Shown in pieces: positions 43,611 through 53,444 of a stretch of 64,000 nt of DNA. The translations under genes and the position numbers were made by a program. The notes beneath the pieces are model-generated. The model was not told where the DNA came from, made no database searches, and was given only the letters and a program-made list of their open reading frames with translations. The DNA comes from Pyrinomonadaceae bacterium (GTDB lineage: Bacteria; Acidobacteriota; Blastocatellia; Pyrinomonadales; Pyrinomonadaceae), in the NCBI GenBank assembly GCA_014380365.1, contig JACMJZ010000004.1:124001-188000 (forward strand), in the 5' to 3' direction. How positions within the stretch are numbered: position 1 is the first letter of the stretch; each line of letters opens with the position of its first letter.

Positions 43611-43680
43611 CGGATCCACGAACACACACGAACTACCACGAAGTACCGTTGGTGTCACTTCGTGTGTCTTAGTGGATCGT
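43611..43680. repeat. Dispersed repeat, CCACGAA family (copy 3)
   Basis: GGATCCACGAACACACACGA at the left and CGTGTGTCTTAGTGGATCGT at the right form an imperfect ~25-bp stem. It lies in the gap between the P-loop kinase and the DedA gene. Confidence 0.5.
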
Positions 43681-43720
43681 ATGCCCATCTGAATTGGGGT
43701 GCGGAGGCCTTCTTCGCGAA

Positions 43721-44419
43721 CTAAACCGAAGGGGTCACCGCGCGTGCAGCGCGAGCCTTCTCGCGTCGGGACTTCAGATACTCGATCACTGGCGGCATCA
43801 ATGAAAGCGCCACGACAATAATCACCACCCACTCAATATGTTCGTCCAGGTTAATTCCGAATTTCTCCTTAAGGAGGGTGCCAAGGAAGTAGCCACTCAG
43901 GATCATGCTAAAGACCCAGAGGAAACCGCCCGCGATATTGAAGAAGATGAAACTGCGATACGGCATCTGCGCAGCTCCGGCCACAATCGGCGCGAAGGTG
44001 CGTACAAACGGAACGAAGCGCGCGATGATAATCGTCTTGCCACCATACTTCAGATAAAAAGCGTGGGCTTTTTGCAGGTGGCTCGGCTTGAAGAAGAATG
44101 ACTCCTGGCGAGTGAAGATGCGCGGACCAATTTTGGCGCCGGTATAGTATCCGACGGTATCTCCTACGACAGCCGCCAGAAACAACGTGGAGAGCAGAAT
44201 CGCAAGACTAAGTTTGCCCGTCGCTGCAAAAAGCCCAGCCACAACGAGCAATGAATCCCCCGGCAGAAAGAAACCCGCCGCCAGTCCAGTCTCGGCGAAG
44301 ACGATAAATATCAAACCGCCATATACGAACAAACCACCCTTGGCGAGCAGAGTTTCGATAATGATCTTCGGGTTGAGATATTCTCTGAGTTGATGAAAGA
44401 GTTCGTAAAGCGAGTCCAT
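43721..44419 (-). CDS. DedA-family (VTT/SNARE-associated) membrane protein
   Basis: 232 residues from the ATG at 44419. The DedA hallmarks are visible: F-A-E-T-G (FIVFAETGLAAGFFLPGDSL), the re-entrant Gly-rich loop, R in IIARFVPFVRTFAPIVAGA, and several membrane helices. It recycles lipid carriers such as undecaprenyl phosphate, or is a small-lipid flippase. Third gene after surE and pcm in the same direction. Confidence 0.92.
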   Translation of the reverse strand: MDSLYELFHQLREYLNPKIIIETLLAKGGLFVYGGLIFIVFAETGLAAGFFLPGDSLLVVAGLFAATGKLSLAILLSTLFLAAVVGDTVGYYTGAKIGPRIFTRQESFFFKPSHLQKAHAFYLKYGGKTIIIARFVPFVRTFAPIVAGAAQMPYRSFIFFNIAGGFLWVFSMILSGYFLGTLLKEKFGINLDEHIEWVVIIVVALSLMPPVIEYLKSRREKARAARAVTPSV

Positions 44420-44516
44420 AATTATTGCGTGCGATCTCTCAAGCAGTTCAGAGTTCAACCTTTAGGTTGCTGTTGGAATGGAAGACAAGCTGAGCTTGGA
44501 CCTAGCCTGCTTGAAG

Positions 44517-45206
44517 CTATTTCTGATCATCCCAGCCGTGCTGTCCAATCAATGGGACGAATGCGCAGGCGCCGTGATCCTCTTCCTTTGAGCCGGTTTC
44601 GGTCTTAATAACCCGCACCAGCCGCTGCGATTCGCGAGTCGGGCCCACCGGCACGACCAGTCGCCCGCCTGGCTTTAGTTGCCCCACGAGCGGTTTCGGA
44701 ATATGTGGACCTCCTGCCGCGACCAGAATTCCATCGTAAGGCGCATTCGCCGCCCAACCCAACGTGCCATCGAAGCATTTCACGGTAGCATTATAAATTC
44801 CAAGTTCGCGAATTCGCGTCTGGGCTCCGCGTGCAAGATCGCCAATCCGCTCGATCGAATAAACCTGCCCTGCCACTTTTGAAAGGATCGCTGTTTGATA
44901 GCCCGAACCCGCACCAATTTCCAGCACGCGGCTGTCCTTGTTAACTTCAAGCAACTCCGTCATCCGAGCGACAATATACGGCTGCGAGATTGTTTGGCTC
45001 GCGCTAATAGGCAGCGCGTGATCTCCGTATGCGCGACCCTGAAGCGCTTCGGGGACGAAGAGGTGCCGGGGAATAGCTCGCATAGCTTCGAGCACGCGTG
45101 GATCGTTGATCTGGTAGTGTTGGTGAAGCCTCTCGACCATTCTCTGCCGAGGAATTGTGTAATCCTGCTGGCTTCTGTTTGCGGGCTGTTGACCGGTTGT
45201 TTGCAC
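44517..45206 (-). CDS. pcm: Protein-L-isoaspartate O-methyltransferase
   Basis: 229 residues from a GTG at 45206; the internal ATG at 45140 would remove 22 residues, but the conserved R-x-R-M-V-E segment lies across it. SAM-binding motif VLEIGAGSGYQTAIL and the family segments PRHLFVPEALQGRAYGDHAL and TISQPYIVARMTELL are clear. It methylates isoaspartyl residues in damaged proteins and starts their repair. It follows surE, the usual neighbour of pcm; dedA comes next. Confidence 0.95.
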   Translation of the reverse strand: MQTTGQQPANRSQQDYTIPRQRMVERLHQHYQINDPRVLEAMRAIPRHLFVPEALQGRAYGDHALPISASQTISQPYIVARMTELLEVNKDSRVLEIGAGSGYQTAILSKVAGQVYSIERIGDLARGAQTRIRELGIYNATVKCFDGTLGWAANAPYDGILVAAGGPHIPKPLVGQLKPGGRLVVPVGPTRESQRLVRVIKTETGSKEEDHGACAFVPLIGQHGWDDQK

Positions 45207-45243
45207 GAAGCTTCAATCTACTTCCGTGATTACGAAACCGCGC

Positions 45244-46014
45244 TCAGGATTTCTGTAGCAGTTCCGGATCTCGCAGATAATTCCAGGTTTCGATCGCTGC
45301 GAGCGCTCGATGGTCCGTCATGTCACTCTTTAAAGGCGTCACCGAAATGTAACCCTGCTCAATTGCGTTGTAGTCGGTTCCGTCTGCTGAGTTGTTACTA
45401 AAATACTCTTCGCCGATCCAAAAATATGGTTTGCCGCGCGGGTCGATGTGCTCGCTGATCACCGGGCGCGCATTCTTAATCCCCTGCCGGGTAACCCGAA
45501 CGCCCTTGATTTCTTTCGCGGGAATGTTGATGTTGAGTAGCGTGCCCTCAGGCAGTCCTTCAGACAAAACTTTCCTGACTGCCACCACGGCGAATTGCGC
45601 CGCTTCGCGAAAATCAAACTTTTCCCGCGCCACTAAACTAAGCGCCACACCAGGGACCCCGAGGATAGTCGCCTCCAGCGCGCCGGCGACTGTGCCGGAG
45701 TAACTCGCATCGTCACCCAGATTTCCACCGTGATTAATTCCCGAGACGCAAATATCCGGTACTTCCTCGCCCGGAAATATTCTGTTTAGCGCAAGGGTGA
45801 CGCAATCGGTAGGAGTGCCGTCGACTGACCAGTGCCGATCATCAATTTGCCGGATGCGCAGGGGCCGCGCCAGGGTAAGGCTATGAGAAGCGCCGCTCAT
45901 TTCTGCCGCAGGCGCAACCACGAAAACGTCGCCTACTTCCTTGAGCGCCTCTTCAAGCTTGATCAGGCCATTCGAGTGGATGCCGTCATCGTTTGTGAGC
46001 AGAATTCTCGTCAT
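45244..46014 (-). CDS. surE: 5'/3'-nucleotidase SurE
   Basis: 256 residues from the ATG at 46014; an upstream in-frame ATG at 46056 falls in a dispersed repeat and is rejected. The N-terminal signature MTRILLTNDDGIHSNG includes the catalytic Asp pair; further motifs are SGASHSLTL, VDGTPTDCVTLAL and VSGINHGGNLGDDASYSGTVAGA. Metal-dependent survival nucleotidase. Operon partner pcm lies 37 bp downstream. Confidence 0.96.
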   Translation of the reverse strand: MTRILLTNDDGIHSNGLIKLEEALKEVGDVFVVAPAAEMSGASHSLTLARPLRIRQIDDRHWSVDGTPTDCVTLALNRIFPGEEVPDICVSGINHGGNLGDDASYSGTVAGALEATILGVPGVALSLVAREKFDFREAAQFAVVAVRKVLSEGLPEGTLLNINIPAKEIKGVRVTRQGIKNARPVISEHIDPRGKPYFWIGEEYFSNNSADGTDYNAIEQGYISVTPLKSDMTDHRALAAIETWNYLRDPELLQKS

Positions 46015-46026
46015 AACACCGTTTAT

Positions 46027-46076
46027 GTGGCACGCGCATCTTGCGCGTGTCTTCACGGGCTGGACGCCCGTGCCAC
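46027..46076. repeat. Dispersed palindromic repeat, GTGGCACGCGCATCTTGCGC family (copy 2)
   Basis: First hairpin CACGCGCATCTTGCGCGTG, second hairpin CACGGGCTGGACGCCCGTG, closed by GTGGCAC/GTGCCAC. It lies 12 bp upstream of surE. Confidence 0.85.
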
Positions 46077-46131
46077 TTCCAGAGTCAGCACTACTGGAGA
46101 TGCGTGCGCGTGCGGGGATAGAAAGACTGCT

Positions 46132-46341
46132 CTAGTCTCGCGGGGCGGTGGGACGCATGCGGCCCTTCTTCTTATTTCGTTTGCGTGCCAGTGCTGATTT
46201 GAGTTTGGCTTTCTGGCCAGGAGGGATGAAGAACGCGTGCTTTTTAGCGTCCTTAATAATCTCTTCCGTCATCACTTTGCGCTTGAAACGGCGCAATGCG
46301 CTTTCAATCGACTCACCTTGATTAATCGTAACTATCGCCAT
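46132..46341 (-). CDS. rpsU: 30S ribosomal protein S21
   Basis: 69 residues with the bS21 pattern: ESIESALRRFKRKV, then a Lys/Arg-rich helix (KAKLKSALARKRNKKKGRM). A component of the small subunit near the anti-Shine-Dalgarno site. The sequence is unambiguous for the family. Confidence 0.95.
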   Translation of the reverse strand: MAIVTINQGESIESALRRFKRKVMTEEIIKDAKKHAFFIPPGQKAKLKSALARKRNKKKGRMRPTAPRD

Positions 46342-46445
46342 TCGCTTCTCGTCTTTCTTATGTTGTTTATCGGTTTTTTGTTACCCGGCTATTTAACACG
46401 CCGCAAACGTTTATGGTCAAGTTGGGAGGCTTGGTTTGCCTATTA

Positions 46446-46514
46446 GTAGGGGCGTCCCTCTGTGGGCGCTCCGTCGCCGCATGGTAAGGGGCGCCCGCGG
46501 AGGGACGCCCCTAC
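46446..46514. repeat. Long inverted repeat, GTAGGGGCGTCCCTC family
   Basis: GTAGGGGCGTCCCTC (46446-46460) and its exact complement (46500-46514), with inner GGGCGC/GCGCCC pairing. It lies between the lipid-synthase-like gene and rpsU. Palindromic element of unknown origin. Confidence 0.7.
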
Positions 46515-46519
46515 AAAGC

Positions 46520-46553
46520 AAACCCCGCGAACATTAAGTCGCTCGCGGGGTTT
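46520..46553 (-). terminator. Terminator of the radical-SAM gene
   Basis: AAACCCCGCGA / TCGCGGGGTTT, an 11-bp perfect stem with a 12-nt loop, about 20 bp past the stop codon at 46573 on the minus strand. Confidence 0.8.
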
Positions 46554-46572
46554 ACTCAACTACTCGTAATAC

Positions 46573-48612
<2,040 letters not shown>

Positions 48613-48967
48613 GATGTCTCCTCTGAACTTAACCGTTATCTAAACTGGATTGCCGCACGCAAGGTGGGAAAGCACACGTAGCCTTGCAAACTTGTACGCC
48701 TCCCATTGGCAATGACCATGCCGCCAATTGCCGGCGACTCTAACTAAGCCAATAACACGACTTACCCTAAGCCCCGGGAGCGACGTGCAGAGTAATTGAT
48801 TTAAGCGTGCGTGTCAACATGGCGCAAACTGGCGTGGCTTGGGCAGCGCGGGACATTTTGGCCTGTCAGAACCGCCTGCGGTAGCGGGCGGGCCGATATG
48901 GCATCACGTTGCTGTCGTTAGTTCAGATTGTGAAAGGCTGGCCCGCCCGCTACCGCAGGCGGTCTGA
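48613..48967. other. Intergenic region upstream of the lipid-synthase-like gene
   Basis: About 355 bp. The left part should hold the promoter of the minus-strand radical SAM gene, but no clear boxes are visible. The right part contains the 24-bp-stem palindrome 48871-48963, which ends 5 bp before the VWFA gene stop. Confidence 0.5.
48871..48963. repeat. Long inverted repeat, ACCGCCTGCGGTAGCGGGCG family (copy 1)
   Basis: Perfect 24-bp arms (48871-48894 and 48940-48963) separated by 45 bp, with GTCAG/CTGAC at the outer flanks. Related sequence at 57828-57862. It may terminate the Tad-region transcript; the length suggests an inserted palindromic element. Confidence 0.75.
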
Positions 48968-50029
48968 CTATTTCTTTGTGGAGTAGTAGCCTATGCGGGC
49001 GGAGACTTGATGAGAGCGGTTAGTCGTCTCGACGCGGACACGGCGGAAGCGGCTGTCTCGCCGTACGTCTAAAGGTGAGTAATACAGGTTGTACTGTTGT
49101 CCCAGCTCCTCAGCCACTTCGCGATAGGTTTTTTCCAGATCATCGAAGGTAGCCGGTCGGTAAAGTTTGCCACCTGTCATTGCGGTCAACTCGTCGAGAT
49201 TACGTTCACTCGCATCCAGCGCAGCAACACCCAATCGTAAATCGTCGATTCGAAGCCTGTTAAATCTCACGGACGAATCGGAGCCGGAAAGGACCGTCGC
49301 GAGTTCTCTCTGTTTTCTTGCTCGTTCGATCTGCGTATTGCTAACCACGTAAACCGTGGTTTGCGACTCAAGTGCCGCGCGCATGGCGGCGGCGAAAGTT
49401 GTACCGCGCCCACTGTCGATTCCATCGGTCAAGACGATGATCGCATGCCGGGCATTCCCGCGCGGCGGCTGCTCGCGCGATGCCAGTAGCATCGCATCGT
49501 GAAAGCGGGTAAACATGCCGGGCGCGATGCGCCTTAAGGCGCGCCGCAGTTGCGCCAGGCTCGTTGTCCAGTCCTGAAGCAGCACCACGCGGTCGTCAAA
49601 CTGGATTAGACTAATGCGATCGTCGGATTCAAGGTGAGTTGCAAACCCCTCGGCGGCGCGCCGGAAGTCATCAAGATTTTCAGCTACGGAAGAGGAAGCA
49701 TCAACCATAAGGACAACGTCAACCGGAACCTTCCGTAAACTCAGATCGCTTAGCGGTTGCTCGACGCCCTCCTCAAAGACGCGAAAGTCTTTCCGCGTTA
49801 GATTTCCCACCAGGAGCCCCGCGGCATTGCGTACTGTAACTGGCAGCAACACCTCCGTGGTGTTAACTGAGATCACATCATCAGGATCAATCTCCTGATC
49901 CACTTGTTTCGGAAGCGTTGCCGATGGCGTTGGCGATTGTGACTGGGCCAACACGGAGGTTAAAGACGCCCCGGCAATTACTAGCAATAGCGAGACCCCG
50001 AACGACATGGCAAGGCGTGGCACGCGCAT
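48968..50029 (-). CDS. Secreted VWFA-domain protein (acidobacterial type), last gene of the Tad-region run
   Basis: 353 residues from the ATG at 50029 (MRVPRLAMSFG); other candidates are the ATG at 50086, which overlaps the preceding gene by 20 bp, and at 50008. The first six codons fall in a dispersed palindrome. Signal peptide, then the acidobacterial VWFA module: TTEVLLPVTVRNAAG, FRVFEEGVEQPLSDLSL, the metal-site-like VDVVLMVDASSSVAE with a complete D-x-S-x-S, and AIIVLTDGIDSG. Unlike the paralogue at 13184-14167, the metal motif is intact. It may bind matrix or pilus components. Confidence 0.85.
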   Translation of the reverse strand: MRVPRLAMSFGVSLLLVIAGASLTSVLAQSQSPTPSATLPKQVDQEIDPDDVISVNTTEVLLPVTVRNAAGLLVGNLTRKDFRVFEEGVEQPLSDLSLRKVPVDVVLMVDASSSVAENLDDFRRAAEGFATHLESDDRISLIQFDDRVVLLQDWTTSLAQLRRALRRIAPGMFTRFHDAMLLASREQPPRGNARHAIIVLTDGIDSGRGTTFAAAMRAALESQTTVYVVSNTQIERARKQRELATVLSGSDSSVRFNRLRIDDLRLGVAALDASERNLDELTAMTGGKLYRPATFDDLEKTYREVAEELGQQYNLYYSPLDVRRDSRFRRVRVETTNRSHQVSARIGYYSTKK

Positions 50030-50067
50030 CTTGCGCGTGAAAATCACGGGCGAGACGCCCGTGCCAC
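50017..50067. repeat. Dispersed palindromic repeat, GTGGCACGCGCATCTTGCGC family (copy 3)
   Basis: Both hairpins intact (CACGCGC/GCGCGTG and CACGGGCG/CGCCCGTG). It overlaps the start region of the VWFA gene and reaches the stop codon of the preceding gene. Confidence 0.88.
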
Positions 50068-50774
50068 TAGTTTCGTGGCAATTCATCGCTCATTGCCGCC
50101 CTCATCGCTGTAATCACGACGTCACTAACCCTGCGCCGGCGCAGCTCATTAAGTTTGGGATTCGAAAGATCGAAATCAGACGGTGAGTCTTCGATTCTTT
50201 TGACAATAGTCCCCTCTGAAAACCCTGCCTCAACAAGCCTGATGACCGCTTCGTTGTTGAGCGTTGGTGTCCGTTCGAGTTTCGCCGGCGATCCGCCGGG
50301 TTCGGTTGGACGAAGAATTCGCACGGTGGCAGTTCCCGTGGTTGTCGATTCACCTTGACTGGATCCACCAGCTCCGCGGCTGCGAATTTGCCCCTTCGAA
50401 CCTTCTTTGCCTCCAAAGATATCAGCCCCGCCCTGGGCACGCGGATCACCCCTGGACGTCCTACTTTTGCCGAAGCTAAGATCGTCGGCCCATTCGTCGT
50501 CGGCAAGCAGAAATGATTCATCCTGAGCCAACATGGCGAGGATTATGTTCTCGCTGACTCCGCTGCGCTTCAGCTCAATCAACTTGTCGGGATCGAGCGC
50601 GAATCGATTCGGCCGGCTGCGGATAATGCTTATGACAGTCTTCTCTTTGAAACCTGCGCGGACAAGCTTTACCACGGCTGAGTTGGTAAGAGGCGCGTCC
50701 TGATGTTGCGCTCGCGCAACAGACGGTGCCGCGAAGCAAACAACGATTAGGATCATGACCGAAAGGAATTTCAT
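50067..50774 (-). CDS. Secreted protein with internally duplicated helical domain
   Basis: 235 residues from the ATG at 50774. After a signal peptide come two copies of the same ~50-residue unit: NSAVVKLVRAGFKEKTVISI at about 30-80 and NEAVIRLVEAGFSEGTIVKR at about 175-225, each followed by a Pro/Asp turn and a LIELKRSGVSENIILAM-like helix pair. They are separated by a Gly/Ser-rich linker. No named family recognised. It ends at the edge of a dispersed repeat and overlaps the longest possible VWFA start. Confidence 0.78.
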   Translation of the reverse strand: MKFLSVMILIVVCFAAPSVARAQHQDAPLTNSAVVKLVRAGFKEKTVISIIRSRPNRFALDPDKLIELKRSGVSENIILAMLAQDESFLLADDEWADDLSFGKSRTSRGDPRAQGGADIFGGKEGSKGQIRSRGAGGSSQGESTTTGTATVRILRPTEPGGSPAKLERTPTLNNEAVIRLVEAGFSEGTIVKRIEDSPSDFDLSNPKLNELRRRRVSDVVITAMRAAMSDELPRN

Positions 50775-50788
50775 ACTGGTTCGGTTCC

Positions 50789-51877
50789 TCAATTTTGCGA
50801 ATAAATCGCGGGCGTGACGTTCGAGCCGTGTGGCACGCGCATCTTGCGCGTGGTGTTCAGCATTGTCACGGGCGGGACGCCCGTGCCACGCCCGGCGCTG
50901 GCTAACTCCCCATTGGCAAAAACCGTGGATCTACTTCGACGATATCGGTAACTGATTTTCTTTACGTAGTCGCGCGTCTCACGATACGGCGGGACTTTGC
51001 GGCCAAACTTTAGCACCGCGCCTTCACCCGCGTTGTAACTCGCCAGGACGAGGTCAACCCGACCGTCAAACTGTGCGATGAGTTGTTTCAGGTAGCGCGT
51101 CCCACCGGCAATGTTTTGCGCCGGATCGGATGGTCGTCGAACACCAAACCTGGCTGCGGTACCGGGCATTAATTGCATGAGTCCTCTCGCTCCCTTCGGC
51201 GACAAGGCGCGGGAGTTAAAGTGTGATTCCTGCTCCATCACGCAAAAGATCAAATAGGGATCAACGCCATACTTCGCACCGTTCTGACGAATCAACCCGT
51301 CGAGCCGAAGGTTTCCGGTTGTCCAGCCGCGCTCTCTAGTGGAGACGGAATCAGCCAAAGTCTCCGGCGGTTCACGCTCAACATGATCTATGCGAACACG
51401 CTCGATAAAAACTGAAAGCGGGCCGCGCCGATACCAAACACCCTCGGCGGATTCCGTAGCGCTGTCGGCTTCGACGCGCGCACCCCCAACCAGGTAAATC
51501 CAGACTGGCTGGCTCACCGCTGATTCTGTGAGACTCGGAGAGTCAACAGGCGTAACCGTCTTGGGCGATTGAAGATTTGCCTTGATAGTCGAACTGGGCT
51601 TGCGCTCTACAGCTTTTATCCGGTCCCTGGCAACCAGGTGGCTCATCCCGCTTTGCCGGTACCAAATGCCCTGTTCACTTTCCCATGCTTCGTCAACTAC
51701 GATGCTGCTGCCATCAATGAACCTCAACTGAATCCGTTGAGAAACACTATTCGAGGTCGCCGGGGTTACGGACGACCGCGCGGGCTCGAAGTCTTTCTGG
51801 CCATACGCTACGCATGGAACGAGCAGCAGCGTTGCGCCAAGACTAAGGGTTTGAAGTGATGTTTGGGGGATCTTCAT
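50789..51877 (-). CDS. Lytic transglycosylase with two N-terminal repeats, Tad-region accessory
   Basis: 362 residues from the ATG at 51877 (GGAG 5 bp upstream). The signal peptide ends near VAYGQ. Two related ~45-residue beta units follow (IQLRFIDGSSIVVDEAWESE and IYLVGGARVEADSATESAEG, each closing with IWYR/VWYR and a KAVER/DHVER end). The SLT domain then has the catalytic E in FCVMEQESHFN, GARGLMQLMPGTA and LASYNAGEGAV. It probably opens murein for pilus assembly. The last 33 residues (from RGTGVPPV) are encoded by and beyond a dispersed palindrome. Confidence 0.88.
   Translation of the reverse strand: MKIPQTSLQTLSLGATLLLVPCVAYGQKDFEPARSSVTPATSNSVSQRIQLRFIDGSSIVVDEAWESEQGIWYRQSGMSHLVARDRIKAVERKPSSTIKANLQSPKTVTPVDSPSLTESAVSQPVWIYLVGGARVEADSATESAEGVWYRRGPLSVFIERVRIDHVEREPPETLADSVSTRERGWTTGNLRLDGLIRQNGAKYGVDPYLIFCVMEQESHFNSRALSPKGARGLMQLMPGTAARFGVRRPSDPAQNIAGGTRYLKQLIAQFDGRVDLVLASYNAGEGAVLKFGRKVPPYRETRDYVKKISYRYRRSRSTVFANGELASAGRGTGVPPVTMLNTTRKMRVPHGSNVTPAIYSQN
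50830..50889. repeat. Dispersed palindromic repeat, GTGGCACGCGCATCTTGCGC family (copy 4)
   Basis: Both hairpins intact with a longer (10-nt) middle. It lies inside the 3' end of the transglycosylase frame and encodes its tail. Confidence 0.88.
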
Positions 51878-51969
51878 TTTTACTCCACAACGATCCATAC
51901 GAGTTCGCGCCTGCGGCGCTCATTGCAGACAAGATGTCTGCGCTCCCAGCTTCGACGCTCTAAGGTCAG

Positions 51970-53313
51970 CTACAACTCGAGTGGATCAGCCAGGTTTCCT
52001 ACAATCGTGTCCTGCATATCTGAGGCTGCGAAACTATGCGACGTCCCAAAGTAGTTGCTCCACGCCACGTCAATGACCTTGGGCGTAAGCTCGAGTGCAT
52101 CGCCAGCGAAGAGACAAATGTCCGTCACCCGGTCGAGCAGGTCGCGCGGTTCGCAACCCTTCATCTGTCGTCCCGACTCCTTATATTTTCCGAGGAGATA
52201 GTCCATCACAGATTCTTTAAAACCAATGCCTCGCGTGTATGCCTGACGCTTGAAGATCTCCGTGTACGCATGTGGCGTCGGGGGCTCAACTCGAGCGCGA
52301 TAACCCATTCGTCGCAGAAACGCCTGGTCAGCCAAATCGTTTTCATCGAGATTGGTTGAGAAGACCACGAGCTGTTCAAAAGGAACTTCAATCTTCTTGC
52401 CGGTGTGCAACGCAAGAAAATCCACGCGCCGCTCAAGCGGAACAATCCAACGGTTCAGCAGATCCTGCGGCGCTACTCGCTGTCGGCCGAAGTCGTCGAT
52501 CACGAGTGTGCCGCCATTTGATTTCATCTGAAACGGAGCTTCGTAAAACTTCGCTGCGTCGCTCCACGTCAGGTCTGCGTTCTCAAGTGTCAGTTCACCG
52601 CCGACGACGACCAACGGACGATGAATAAGCACCCAGCGCCGGTCGTAATCGACTGGAGTTACTTCTGAAGACGCCCGGCGATGGCAGTGGGAATCAAATA
52701 CGCGGATGATCTGGCCGTCGATCTCGATCGCGTAGGGAATCCAAATTGCGCCAGGCAGAGCGTTGTTGATGCGTTCGGCTACCGCGGTCTTTCCCGTCCC
52801 CGCCAGGCCTGTTAGGAATAGTGATCTTCTTGAATTGATCACACACCCTAGCGTTTGCAAAAGCGACTCCGGCAGGATGAGATCGTGAAACGCTCTGCGT
52901 ACGGTCTCCATTGATGCCGGATGCGAAGGTATCGACTGCAGGCGCATCATGTGACTGTAATCCTGTAGCGAAACCGGCGCTGCTCCGCTGTAACCACACA
53001 CGGAAAGCAGTCTGACTAAACGGTCCCAGCCGTGGTCCAACATGCCGTATCGCGTCGAACCGACCGCCGACTGAAGCCTGACTTCGATCAACTTTTCTCG
53101 ATAGAGCTTCTGGAGAATCTCTTCGGTGAGCGCACGCGGCAGATGCAGGCGCTCCGCTATCGCCGAGGTAGTCGGCTCGGGAATCATGGCTACGTGTTTT
53201 AGTGCCAGCTCACAAAGAAAGCCCTCCCCTACGCCCAGGTCAGCGATTTCTTCAGGGACTGGCGGCCCCATAGCTTCCACTTCGCTTCGCGACAATATGG
53301 TTGTTTGCGTCAT
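51970..53313 (-). CDS. AAA ATPase with N-terminal winged helix, Tad-region
   Basis: 447 residues. A winged-helix-like N-terminal region (about 35-95: TTSAIAERLHLPRALTEEIL) precedes an AAA core with Walker A GLAGTGKTA (169-177), Walker B-like GTLVIDDFGR and sensor-like LVVFSTNLDENDL. It is a soluble ATPase of MoxR-like or DNA-handling type. Position between TPR/Tad genes and the transglycosylase suggests a role in regulation or assembly of the pilus. It starts 131 bp after the TPR gene ends, across a palindromic repeat. Confidence 0.85.
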   Translation of the reverse strand: MTQTTILSRSEVEAMGPPVPEEIADLGVGEGFLCELALKHVAMIPEPTTSAIAERLHLPRALTEEILQKLYREKLIEVRLQSAVGSTRYGMLDHGWDRLVRLLSVCGYSGAAPVSLQDYSHMMRLQSIPSHPASMETVRRAFHDLILPESLLQTLGCVINSRRSLFLTGLAGTGKTAVAERINNALPGAIWIPYAIEIDGQIIRVFDSHCHRRASSEVTPVDYDRRWVLIHRPLVVVGGELTLENADLTWSDAAKFYEAPFQMKSNGGTLVIDDFGRQRVAPQDLLNRWIVPLERRVDFLALHTGKKIEVPFEQLVVFSTNLDENDLADQAFLRRMGYRARVEPPTPHAYTEIFKRQAYTRGIGFKESVMDYLLGKYKESGRQMKGCEPRDLLDRVTDICLFAGDALELTPKVIDVAWSNYFGTSHSFAASDMQDTIVGNLADPLEL

Positions 53314-53355
53314 GTCTCGTCTTCCTTAATTCTTGCGACGTGGGCCTGCTGTCTG

Positions 53356-53430
53356 ATGTAACGCAAACTGTTAGTTTGCGTCGGCGCAGCTGCGTTACCA
53401 CAGATCGCAAACTAACAGTTTGCGTTACAT
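53356..53430. repeat. Dispersed palindromic repeat, ACGCAAACTGTTAGTTTGCG family (copy 2)
   Basis: Perfect 25-bp inverted arms 53356-53380 and 53406-53430. Each arm itself is a short palindrome (CGCAAACTGTTAGTTTGCG). It lies 15 bp past the TPR gene stop. The core recurs at 33199-33223. Confidence 0.85.
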
Positions 53431-53444
53431 AGACTGACTGCTGT

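Noticed and set aside
53356-53430. CRISPR-like repeat
   Set aside because: Only an inverted pair, no regularly spaced direct repeats or unique spacers; classified as a palindromic element.
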